A stretch of DNA of 8,752 bases from Clostridium sp. UBA3947 (lineage in GTDB: Bacteria; Bacillota; Clostridia; Clostridiales; Clostridiaceae). The position numbers and the translations under genes are program-made. The notes beneath the pieces are model-generated. The model ran no database searches, was not told the origin of the DNA, and saw only the letters and a list, made by a program, of their open reading frames with translations. Location: the NCBI GenBank assembly GCA_002385545.1, contig DGDR01000220.1, positions 1 through 8,752 on the forward strand, read 5' to 3'. The stretch's first letter is position 1, and each line of letters begins with the position of its first letter. This document shows, in pieces, positions 1-5,593 of this stretch.

Positions 1-24
1 CGGGGGTATTCGTTACACAAAAAT

Positions 25-54
25 AAAAAAGGCCGTATTGCTACGGTCTTTTTT
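25..54 (-). terminator. Rho-independent terminator ending the leftward operon, possibly bidirectional
   Basis: Arms at 25-37 and 42-54 form a 13-bp stem with a 4-base loop. Read leftward the loop is GCAA, a GNRA tetraloop, and the stem has one A-C mismatch; it is followed by a T-rich tract (TTTTTTATTTTT). Read rightward the same position is a G-U pair, so it could also stop a transcript entering from the left. It lies 8 bases beyond the ferredoxin stop codon, which makes it the likely end of the leftward operon. Confidence 0.85.
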
Positions 55-62
55 ATGCCCAA

Positions 63-233
63 TTACTCTTGAGTAGGTGCTCCTACTGGACAAACACTTG
101 CACAGCTGCCACAATCTATGCAAGAAGAAGCATCTATTTGATATTGGCTGTCTCCTTCTGAAATGCAGCTAACTGGACATTCTGGAGCACAAGCTCCGCA
201 ACTAATGCATGCGTCTGTAATTTGATATGCCAT
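63..233 (-). CDS. 2[4Fe-4S] ferredoxin, clostridial type
   Basis: A 56-residue small soluble electron carrier. Two CxxCxxCxxxC motifs are visible (Cys9, 12, 15, 19 and Cys38, 41, 44, 48), each with a proline after the last cysteine, the standard arrangement for two [4Fe-4S] clusters. An extra Cys23 is present. The start chosen is the ATG at 233, because AAGGAGGA lies 7 bases upstream at 241-248 and the family begins with a short MAYxI-type N-terminus; an in-frame upstream start at 263 would add ten residues and place the Shine-Dalgarno inside the gene. It is the last gene of the leftward operon, 88 bases after the HMA-like gene, with a terminator right behind it. Its redox partner cannot be deduced from the sequence. 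Its position near ricT, which encodes an Fe-S protein, may be meaningful or accidental. Confidence 0.96.
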   Translation of the reverse strand: MAYQITDACISCGACAPECPVSCISEGDSQYQIDASSCIDCGSCASVCPVGAPTQE

Positions 234-240
234 TACAAAC

Positions 241-248
241 TCCTCCTT
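241..248 (-). promoter_or_regulatory. Shine-Dalgarno fixing the ferredoxin start
   Basis: AAGGAGGA, reading leftward, sits 7 bases before the ATG at 233. It lies inside the longer in-frame reading that begins at 263, so it decides in favour of the 56-residue protein. Confidence 0.85.
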
Positions 249-297
249 AAACTTCTTAGACATTCTTTGTCCAAGCTATATTTTATCACGATTATTT

Positions 298-311
298 TAC
301 TTTTAAAAGTA
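298..311. repeat. 14-bp perfect palindrome in the gap between the HMA-like gene and the ferredoxin
   Basis: TACTTTTAAAAGTA is its own reverse complement. It has no G+C-rich stem, so it is a poor terminator. It could be an operator for a separate ferredoxin promoter, or chance in AT-rich DNA. A weak -10-like TAAAAT lies downstream on the leftward strand, but no convincing -35 was found. Confidence 0.35.
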
Positions 312-321
312 TTTTTTTGCT

Positions 322-525
322 TTATAATACCGTGTAACCCAAATCCTCTATGGACTGGATAATTTGATCTATGTTAACAAAGTAACTATCAAATACTACG
401 CTTACTTCACCCTTTTCCTTATTGATTTCGCAAGCGACTACTCCTTCGTTATTTGAAATTGCTCTTCTAATATTATTTACATCCTCAAAACTATTCATAT
501 TACAAACCTTTATTACTTCCTTCAT
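322..525 (-). CDS. Small HMA-fold (heavy-metal-associated-like) protein lacking the CXXC metal site
   Basis: A 67-residue protein whose pattern fits the beta-alpha-beta-beta-alpha-beta ferredoxin-like fold of CopZ/Atx1 metal chaperones: strand IKVCNM, helix around residues 14-24 ending in AIS, strand GVVACEIN, strand GEVSVVFD, helix IDQIIQSIEDLGY, and a final TVL. In true HMA chaperones an MxCxxC loop follows the first strand. Here the corresponding stretch after Met10 reads NSFED, and the only nearby cysteine (Cys8) lies earlier, in the strand. Copper or zinc binding by the usual site is therefore not supported. The ATG at 525 has a GAGGTGG ribosome site just upstream and starts 9 bases after the ricT stop, so the two are almost certainly cotranscribed. 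It occupies the place where Bacillus has yabA, but it does not resemble YabA. Function unknown. Confidence 0.85.
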   Translation of the reverse strand: MKEVIKVCNMNSFEDVNNIRRAISNNEGVVACEINKEKGEVSVVFDSYFVNIDQIIQSIEDLGYTVL

Positions 526-534
526 AGAACCACC

Positions 535-1443
535 TCAATTTTCCTCAAAAAGGCCTTTTACATCTTCTTCCTGTATGTCATCATCAATTTCTATCTTTAT
601 CTCATCCTCAGTAATAGTATCCTCATAGCTGCCCGATACTAAAGTAACATCATGAATACTAAATTCATCTATTAAGTCTTCACCTTCTGGAGTCTTAATC
701 TTTACTTTAACCTTTTCCCTCACTACACTATTGGCTAAAACCTCACCTCTTCCATTAGGGGTATCTATAATAGAGCCCTCCTTAGGAAGTTTTCTTCTTA
801 TTTGTTCGTAGGTTTTTTGCTCGTAGTTTAAACAGCACATTAATCGTCCACATATTCCTGAAATTTTAGTTGGATTTAAGGATAGATTCTGCTCCTTTGC
901 CATCTTTATTGAAACAGATGCAAAATCACCTAAAAAGGATGAACAGCATAGGGTTCTTCCACAGGGACCTAAGCCCCCTACCATCTTAGCTTCATCTCTA
1001 ACACCTATCTGCCTTAATTCAATTCTGGTCTTAAAGATTGTTGCCAAATCCTTCACCAATTCTCTAAAATCCACCCTACCATCTGCTGTAAAATAAAAAA
1101 TCACTTTATTATTATCAAAGGTATATTCTACATCTATTAATTTCATTTCCAAATTATGCTCACCAATTTTAGTTAAGCATATATCAAAGGCTTTTTTCTC
1201 TTTTTCCTTATTTTCATAATGTATTTGAACATCTTCCTCTGTAGCCTTTCTTAATACGCTCTTAAGAGGTGCCACTACTTCTTCTTCACTTATTTCCTTA
1301 GGACCAATAACACATTCTCCAAATTCAATACCTCTTGCGGTTTCAACTATGACACTATCTCCTTTATTTATGTCGTTATCTGCGGGATCGAAATAGTATA
1401 TCTTCCCTGCCTTCTTAAATCGTACTCCAACTACCTTTACCAT
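535..1443 (-). CDS. ricT: RicT (YaaT), PSP1-domain subunit of the RicAFT Fe-S complex
   Basis: 302 residues. In Bacillus subtilis RicT joins RicA (YmcA) and RicF (YlbF) in a complex that carries [4Fe-4S] clusters, works with RNase Y in mRNA maturation, and influences Spo0A activation, competence and biofilm formation. The family signature is clear: KxGKIYYFDP near the N-terminus, the PSP1 core, and two cysteine motifs, CGRTLCC (Cys161, 166, 167) and CGRLMCC (Cys198, 203, 204), which are the cluster ligands expected from the family. The C-terminus (about residues 270-302) is acidic and variable. The start is the ATG at 1443 with GGAGG at 1449-1453; a TTG at 1455 would overlap that ribosome site. 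It lies downstream of holB, as in Bacillus (holB-ricT), with no terminator between. ricA and ricF are not in this window. Confidence 0.97.
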   Translation of the reverse strand: MVKVVGVRFKKAGKIYYFDPADNDINKGDSVIVETARGIEFGECVIGPKEISEEEVVAPLKSVLRKATEEDVQIHYENKEKEKKAFDICLTKIGEHNLEMKLIDVEYTFDNNKVIFYFTADGRVDFRELVKDLATIFKTRIELRQIGVRDEAKMVGGLGPCGRTLCCSSFLGDFASVSIKMAKEQNLSLNPTKISGICGRLMCCLNYEQKTYEQIRRKLPKEGSIIDTPNGRGEVLANSVVREKVKVKIKTPEGEDLIDEFSIHDVTLVSGSYEDTITEDEIKIEIDDDIQEEDVKGLFEEN

Positions 1444-1448
1444 ATTAA

Positions 1449-1453
1449 CCTCC
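1449..1453 (-). promoter_or_regulatory. Shine-Dalgarno fixing the ricT start
   Basis: GGAGG, reading leftward, is spaced 5 bases from the ATG at 1443. The alternative TTG start at 1455 overlaps this site and is therefore unlikely to be used. Confidence 0.85.
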
Positions 1454-1509
1454 AATTGAGCCTTTAAATATTTAGTATTCCTAAGAGTAAGGAGCCAAAC
1501 TATTGATCA

Positions 1510-2454
1510 TTAAGAATTAATCATTGTTGCCAGCATTACATCAAAGGTTAGTGAGGGATTTACATTGCTAATTAAATTGCTTCTTACATTTTTTATAATC
1601 CCAATGATAGCCTCTAACTTTTTATATGAAAAAAAGGTTGAAGCCTCTTCTACAAAACTGGCCTTATCTTTATTCATCAACAGATCTTGGCTTCCTGTAT
1701 CCTTATAAATTATTATATCCCTTATATAGGAAAGAATCGTATCCAATACCTCATCAGCGTAATCCTTATACTTTAATAAAAACTTGCTGTACTCTTGAAA
1801 TTTTTCTTCAGAAATCCTGTTCATGTCAAGTATCATCTGAGCAGATGTATTCCTAATATTGTTAAAATCCTCATTTTCCATAAAAAGCATACATCTTCCT
1901 GGTATACCATTAGAAAAAGCCAATAGAGTTTTCTTCTTATCCTCATCTATACCAGGATAAGTCTCATTAATAAACTCCTCCATCTCTTGAGAAGTCAGTG
2001 AATTTAACTTGTGAATCTGACATCTTGATTTTATAGTATCTAGTATAGCTTCATTGTTTTCAACCAAAAGGAAAATATACACTCCCTTTGGCGGCTCCTC
2101 AATAGTTTTTAAAAAAGCATTTTGTGCCTGAATTGTTAGCTTATCTGCATTATACACAATTACTACTTTTTTATCACCTTCATAGGGTCTTTTATTAACT
2201 TCCTCTATTACACTTCTTATTTCATCTACCCCTATTAGCTTTTTCCCTTTTCCAGCTCTGTATTCTAAAATATCAACATATTGCTTTATTTCGGTTTTGC
2301 CAATAATCTTAGTAGCAGCCTCTTTAGCTATTAGACTTTTACCAATGCCGTCATCACCAACAAGCAGGTGTGCATGAGATAAAACCCCTTGTCCTATAGC
2401 TTTGTAAAAGTATTGTCTTATAAGCTCATGCCCTATTATTTTACTGTTACTCAT
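1510..2454 (-). CDS. holB: DNA polymerase III delta-prime (clamp loader) subunit
   Basis: 314 residues, close to the usual delta-prime length. It is part of the clamp loader that opens the beta sliding clamp at the replication fork. Visible features: an N-terminal IGHELIRQYF segment, a Walker A-like GDDGIGKS (residues 33-40), KVVIVYNADKL in the Walker B region (about 96-106), the conserved NAFLKTIEEPP (112-122), and the SRC motif (143-145). The C-terminal part, from about residue 200, fits the helical collar domain by length only. Many bacterial delta-prime proteins carry a four-cysteine zinc module after the first helix; here the stretch around residues 50-75 contains no cysteine, so the module is missing. 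The ATG at 2454 has AGAGGTG upstream. It is flanked by darA and ricT; Bacillus has yaaR between darA and holB, absent here. Confidence 0.95.
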   Translation of the reverse strand: MSNSKIIGHELIRQYFYKAIGQGVLSHAHLLVGDDGIGKSLIAKEAATKIIGKTEIKQYVDILEYRAGKGKKLIGVDEIRSVIEEVNKRPYEGDKKVVIVYNADKLTIQAQNAFLKTIEEPPKGVYIFLLVENNEAILDTIKSRCQIHKLNSLTSQEMEEFINETYPGIDEDKKKTLLAFSNGIPGRCMLFMENEDFNNIRNTSAQMILDMNRISEEKFQEYSKFLLKYKDYADEVLDTILSYIRDIIIYKDTGSQDLLMNKDKASFVEEASTFFSYKKLEAIIGIIKNVRSNLISNVNPSLTFDVMLATMINS

Positions 2455-2519
2455 GACATCACCTCTTGTAAATTTCCTAATGGAGCTTTTCTAAATATGT
2501 AATAATGCACCTTTATCTG

Positions 2520-2849
2520 TTAGAAACGAATAAATTTGTCTACATCTATTACAAATATTGTTGCTCCTCCTACCTGTACTTCTACTGGATAGGGTACATA
2601 CATACCAGTGGATCCAACTATTGGTGAAGGGGAAGTAACAACCTGTTTTCTTGTTTTGCATATATTTTCAATAAAGCCTAAGGCACTATCAACTCTTTCC
2701 TCTTCTACACCTATCATTAAGGTAGTGTTACCTGCCTTTAAGAATCCTCCGGTAGTAGCTAATTTAGTTACTCTAAAACCTTCATCTGTCAGGCAATCTA
2801 TTAAATCCCCTGCATCATCATCCTGAACAATTGCTATTATAAGCTTCAT
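2520..2849 (-). CDS. darA: DarA (PstA/YaaQ), PII-like cyclic-di-AMP receptor
   Basis: 109 residues, full length for the family. DarA is a cytosolic homotrimer with a PII-like fold that binds cyclic-di-AMP at subunit interfaces; its downstream partner is not well defined. The match is strong across the protein: MKLIIAIVQDDD at the N-terminus, the ATTGGFLKAGNTTLMIGVE block (residues 31-49), which includes the family nucleotide-contact region, and the C-terminal GGATIFVIDVDKF (94-106). The ATG at 2849 follows GGAGGAGG at a suitable distance. It lies between tmk and holB as in Bacillus (tmk-yaaQ-yaaR-holB), without yaaR. The 80-base gap to tmk contains AT-rich inverted repeats (for example GTAAAT...ATTTAC) and several TATAAT-like strings, so an internal promoter is possible, but no -35 with good spacing was found. 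Confidence 0.97.
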   Translation of the reverse strand: MKLIIAIVQDDDAGDLIDCLTDEGFRVTKLATTGGFLKAGNTTLMIGVEEERVDSALGFIENICKTRKQVVTSPSPIVGSTGMYVPYPVEVQVGGATIFVIDVDKFIRF

Positions 2850-2929
2850 ATCATCCCTCCTCCTATGATTTATCTATTAATATTTTATCACATATGCACT
2901 TGGTAAAATAGTAAATTATAAAATTTACC

Positions 2930-3625
2930 TTATGCCTTATTCCCATTATTTTCAAGTAGCTTTCTTATGCTTTCATATATCTTATCATGGATTTCCTCAA
3001 TAGAATACATGGTATCATTCTCTACACAATTTATTCTTATCCAATTGTACTTTTCAGCAATTTTCTTAGCGTTATTATATGAATTTTGAAGAAAATCCAA
3101 ATTTCTTTCATGTATATCCTTTTTTTCATCGCCAGTGAATTTATTTAACCTTTCCTCCATAAGCTTTTTACTATAAGCCGCTGGTACATCCAAAAAAACT
3201 ACTGCATCTGGTACAGGTAATCCAAATAAATTAAATTCATAGTCCCATAACCAATTTAAGAATTTTTCCTTTTCCTTTTCATCCTGAATTTTTGCTGCTT
3301 GATGTACCATATTTGAGGTAGTATAGCGGTCACAGAGAATGATTCCCCCTTCTTCATAAAAGCTCTTCCACTTCATAACATATGAAGCATATCTATCAAC
3401 AGCATAAAAGGAAGAGGCCACATAGGGATTGACCTCGTTAGGATCACTTCCAAAGCTTCCATTGAGATACATTTTAATAAGGGCTGAGGAATCACTATCA
3501 TAATCAGGAAACTCCACTTTCTTAACCTTATAGCCCTCCTGCTGCAAGCGCTGAAAAAGCTTTAGACTTTGAGTAGCCTTACCACTACCATCGGAACCAT
3601 CTATTATAATTAATTTCCCCTTCAT
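2930..3625 (-). CDS. tmk: Thymidylate kinase
   Basis: 231 residues. It phosphorylates dTMP to dTDP with ATP, the step leading to dTTP. The P-loop is GSDGSGKAT (residues 10-18), with alanine before the usual threonine, a variant consistent with clostridial-type thymidylate kinases. A DRY motif follows in CDRYTTSNMVHQ (about 98-109), and a LID-like basic segment lies around 153-175. The nucleotide-binding strand VVFLDVP is at about 142-148. Starts: the ATG at 3625 has AGAGG 8 bases upstream and gives the family-typical MKGKLI N-terminus. An ATG at 3646 overlaps the stop of the upstream decarboxylase gene as ATGA and would add seven residues; translational coupling from there cannot be excluded. 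Length is slightly above the common 205-215 residues. Substrate preference for dTMP is inferred from family and context. Confidence 0.93.
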   Translation of the reverse strand: MKGKLIIIDGSDGSGKATQSLKLFQRLQQEGYKVKKVEFPDYDSDSSALIKMYLNGSFGSDPNEVNPYVASSFYAVDRYASYVMKWKSFYEEGGIILCDRYTTSNMVHQAAKIQDEKEKEKFLNWLWDYEFNLFGLPVPDAVVFLDVPAAYSKKLMEERLNKFTGDEKKDIHERNLDFLQNSYNNAKKIAEKYNWIRINCVENDTMYSIEEIHDKIYESIRKLLENNGNKA

Positions 3626-3633
3626 TAGAAAAA

Positions 3634-3639
3634 CCTCTT
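3634..3639 (-). promoter_or_regulatory. Shine-Dalgarno favouring the shorter tmk start
   Basis: AAGAGG, reading leftward, lies 8 bases before the ATG at 3625. The competing ATG at 3646, which shares bases with the decarboxylase stop codon, has only a poor AAGG at long spacing. Confidence 0.6.
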
Positions 3640-3642
3640 TTC

Positions 3643-5076
3643 TCATGTTTTTACAACCTTTATCTTCTGACCTTCAACACCTATAACTGTTGCTTGATTA
3701 CTTATACAATATTGTATCATATTAACGGTAAATTTATCTATATTTTCCCCCATCATTATTATAGGTATTCCAGGGGGATAGGGTACTATATTAGCAGCGC
3801 TTATCCTGCCCACAGCATCCTTAAAATTAAGCTCTTCTATCTGGCAATCTAAGACCTCCCAAGGCAAAAGGCTAATCCTTGGCAAATGCCTTTGCCAGTT
3901 AATATGAGAATTAGCTATAAACTTATGTAGAGGGCACTGCTTCAATGCTTCATATAACCTTTTGTAATCCTCTATTTCATTAAATGGTGAAGCAATAAGC
4001 ACTAGATTGTAGCCATCAGTCATCTCACATTGAACGCCTTTTTCCCGCAAATAGTCAAGGATAAGATAGGCATTGTAGTCCTGTTCTACATGGATAATCA
4101 ACCGGCTTCTATCCAGTTTTAACTGCCATTTAGGATAGTCACAGCTAAGGTCCTGCTCCTTCCATACAGAAAAGCCTTCTAGTTTATCTATTTTTTCGGC
4201 ATACTCCTCTATTAATCTAATACAGCTATCAAAGTCTTCTTTTCCATATTTGCTTAAGTAAAATCTTGCATAATCCATGGAGGCCATAAAAATATAGGAT
4301 GGGCTAGTAGAGGAAAAGGCGCTTAAATAAAACTTCACCTTGTCCTTATCTGCACCTCTACCCAGATGTAGATAGGCTGTTTGAGTTAAACTTGGCAGGG
4401 TTTTATGGGCACTCATTACTGCCATATGAGCTCCCAGCTTTATTGGGTTTTCAGGCAGTTTATTACTAATACCAAAATGAGCTCCATGAGCACAATCTAC
4501 CAATACCTTTATAGATTTTTCCCTACATTTTTCAATGATTTTGGCCAAATCACAAGCAACTCCATAGTAATTAGGATAGGTTAGGATAACTCCTTTTATA
4601 TCTTGATGCTCCTCAATAATCTCTAAAAAATGCTCCATATCCATAGATATGGGAGCATTATATCTATTACTATAATAATTTTTTATATAAATCGGTTGTA
4701 GCTTTCGTAATATTATGGCATTGAAAATGGACTTATGGCAGTTTCTTTCAACCAGTATCTTATCCCCTTCATTAAAGCTTGAAAATATCATTACCAAGTT
4801 ACCACTGGTACTACCATTAACCAGAAAGTAGGACTCCTCACTACCATATAGTTCTTTAAGCAGCCTCTGTCCTTCTTTTATAATGCCTTTAGGGTCATGA
4901 TAATTATCCAAGCCTTCTACTTCTGTTATATCACCCTGTAGCATAACTTCTTGAAGAGCTTTACCTTCCGCTGTTCTCATAAAAGCTCTTCCACTCTTAT
5001 GTCCTGGCATTGAAAAAGGCGCATTATTTTCCTTCATATAGTTTAACAATCCTTCTAACACTGGTAGATCCTTCAA
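3643..5076 (-). CDS. PLP-dependent Orn/Lys/Arg decarboxylase-family protein (YaaO-like)
   Basis: 477 residues, a fold type I PLP enzyme of the group containing Bacillus arginine decarboxylase SpeA and the uncharacterised YaaO. Motifs in order: SMPGHKSGR (residues 22-30), DITEVEGLDNYHDPKG (49-64), LVNGSTSGN (85-93), VDCAHGAH with the pyridine-pairing aspartate (193-200), and SAHKTLPSLTQ (222-232), whose Lys225 should form the Schiff base with PLP. A C-terminal PYPPGIP (about 432-438) is also family-typical. It probably decarboxylates a basic amino acid, but which one cannot be read from sequence. The start is a TTG at 5076 with only a weak upstream AAAGG; it is supported because the LPVLEGLLNYMKENNAPF segment before PGHK matches the family N-terminus. 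The stop overlaps a possible tmk ATG by ATGA. It follows gin by 47 bases; xpaC and yaaN, present in Bacillus, are absent. Confidence 0.92.
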   Translation of the reverse strand: MKDLPVLEGLLNYMKENNAPFSMPGHKSGRAFMRTAEGKALQEVMLQGDITEVEGLDNYHDPKGIIKEGQRLLKELYGSEESYFLVNGSTSGNLVMIFSSFNEGDKILVERNCHKSIFNAIILRKLQPIYIKNYYSNRYNAPISMDMEHFLEIIEEHQDIKGVILTYPNYYGVACDLAKIIEKCREKSIKVLVDCAHGAHFGISNKLPENPIKLGAHMAVMSAHKTLPSLTQTAYLHLGRGADKDKVKFYLSAFSSTSPSYIFMASMDYARFYLSKYGKEDFDSCIRLIEEYAEKIDKLEGFSVWKEQDLSCDYPKWQLKLDRSRLIIHVEQDYNAYLILDYLREKGVQCEMTDGYNLVLIASPFNEIEDYKRLYEALKQCPLHKFIANSHINWQRHLPRISLLPWEVLDCQIEELNFKDAVGRISAANIVPYPPGIPIIMMGENIDKFTVNMIQYCISNQATVIGVEGQKIKVVKT

Positions 5077-5123
5077 TTAAATTCCGACCTTTCTTAAAAT
5101 AAAAAGTATATTTTAAAAGCTTC

Positions 5124-5336
5124 TTATCTATAAATTCCTGTTTTATGGGCTCTTGCATCTTTTAGCAGTAAATCTACTAGAGTTTTTTTAATGCAGTCTC
5201 TATAGTAATTATAAAAGTCTGTATTTACCTTTGAGTTTACAACCCGACCTTCACAAGGCTTACATATAATTCTCCCATTGATAATTATACCATTATTTAA
5301 TGGCTTTCTACAAATAATACATCTTTGCTTTGCCAT
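5124..5336 (-). CDS. csfB: Gin/CsfB-type anti-sigma factor (inhibitor of sigma-G)
   Basis: 70 residues. In Bacillus subtilis Gin is a small zinc protein that binds and holds back the forespore factor sigma-G, and also antagonises sigma-E in the forespore. The zinc knuckle is seen as CIIC (Cys6, Cys9) and CKPC (Cys25, Cys28), spaced by GIIINGRIIC as in the family. A helical C-terminal part follows (residues 38-62, with YYRDCIKKTLVDLLLKD). It is linked to yaaO and tmk as in Bacillus, which supports the call. The ATG at 5336 is preferred because it leaves five residues before the first cysteine; its own ribosome site is mediocre (AAGGGTGAG at a longer than ideal distance). An in-frame GTG at 5399 would add 21 residues, but it lies before a perfect Shine-Dalgarno. 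A sigma-F/G-like promoter lies upstream. Confidence 0.9.
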   Translation of the reverse strand: MAKQRCIICRKPLNNGIIINGRIICKPCEGRVVNSKVNTDFYNYYRDCIKKTLVDLLLKDARAHKTGIYR

Positions 5337-5385
5337 AAGCTTACACTCACCCTTCCAAAAAACATTGCTTAGGAAGAGTGATATG

Positions 5386-5394
5386 CACCTCCTT
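5386..5394 (-). promoter_or_regulatory. Strong Shine-Dalgarno in the gin leader without a normal start codon
   Basis: AAGGAGGTG reading leftward is a near-perfect ribosome site, but no ATG, GTG or TTG lies at 4-10 bases after it. The triplets at that distance include ATA (in frame with gin) and ATC. A GTG overlapping the site opens a 13-codon frame whose TGA falls 10 bases before the gin ATG. It may drive a leader peptide, non-standard initiation, or be a relic. Confidence 0.5.
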
Positions 5395-5415
5395 AACACA
5401 TGCTAGAACTGTTTA

Positions 5416-5445
5416 AATTATTGCCTCATATATTATATTGTATTC
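5416..5445 (-). promoter_or_regulatory. Candidate sigma-F/sigma-G promoter of gin
   Basis: Reading leftward, GAATA (5445-5441) is followed by a 15-base spacer and GGCAATAATT (5425-5416). The second box fits the sigma-F -10 pattern GGNNANANTW at every defined position, and the first fits sigma-F GYWTA at four of five positions and the sigma-G pattern GHATR fully. With an 18-base spacer, AATAATT matches the sigma-G -10 (CATNHTA) in part. Bacillus csfB is expressed in the forespore by these factors, so the match is functionally sensible. A sigma-A-like TATAAT also lies at 5437-5432, but without a -35. Confidence 0.6.
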
Positions 5446-5546
5446 AAGGAAGGTCTAAAATTTAGGTTGTCCACCTTTTTATAGCTAAGTTTTTTTCATA
5501 GGAAAGATACTATGTATTCAATTATTATATTTGGGAAAAATACATT

Positions 5547-5552
5547 TATAAT
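5547..5552 (+). promoter_or_regulatory. Possible -10 element of the M20 gene
   Basis: A perfect TATAAT lies 41 bases before the ATG of the M20 gene. At 16-18 bases upstream only AT-rich strings without resemblance to TTGACA are found, so this is a tentative assignment in very AT-rich DNA. Confidence 0.3.
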
Positions 5553-5583
5553 TATTTTAAAAAATAGTAAATACATATTAAGT

Positions 5584-5588
5584 GGAGG
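5584..5588 (+). promoter_or_regulatory. Shine-Dalgarno fixing the M20 start
   Basis: GGAGG ends 5 bases before the ATG at 5594. An in-frame GTG at 5582 overlaps it and is not a plausible start. Confidence 0.85.
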
Positions 5589-5593
5589 CATTT

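Noticed and set aside
322..525. Copper chaperone CopZ
   Set aside because: The fold pattern fits, but the MxCxxC metal loop is absent and no copper transporter gene is nearby.
422..628. Rightward open frame of 68 codons
   Set aside because: It runs antisense to the end of ricT and the HMA-like gene, is rich in Ser/Phe/Ile as expected from a shadow frame, and has no ribosome site.
1626..1856. Rightward open frame of 76 codons
   Set aside because: Antisense within holB, no recognisable motif or Shine-Dalgarno.
2608..2826. Rightward open frame of 72 codons
   Set aside because: Antisense to darA, a very well recognised gene; the frame reflects its codon pattern.
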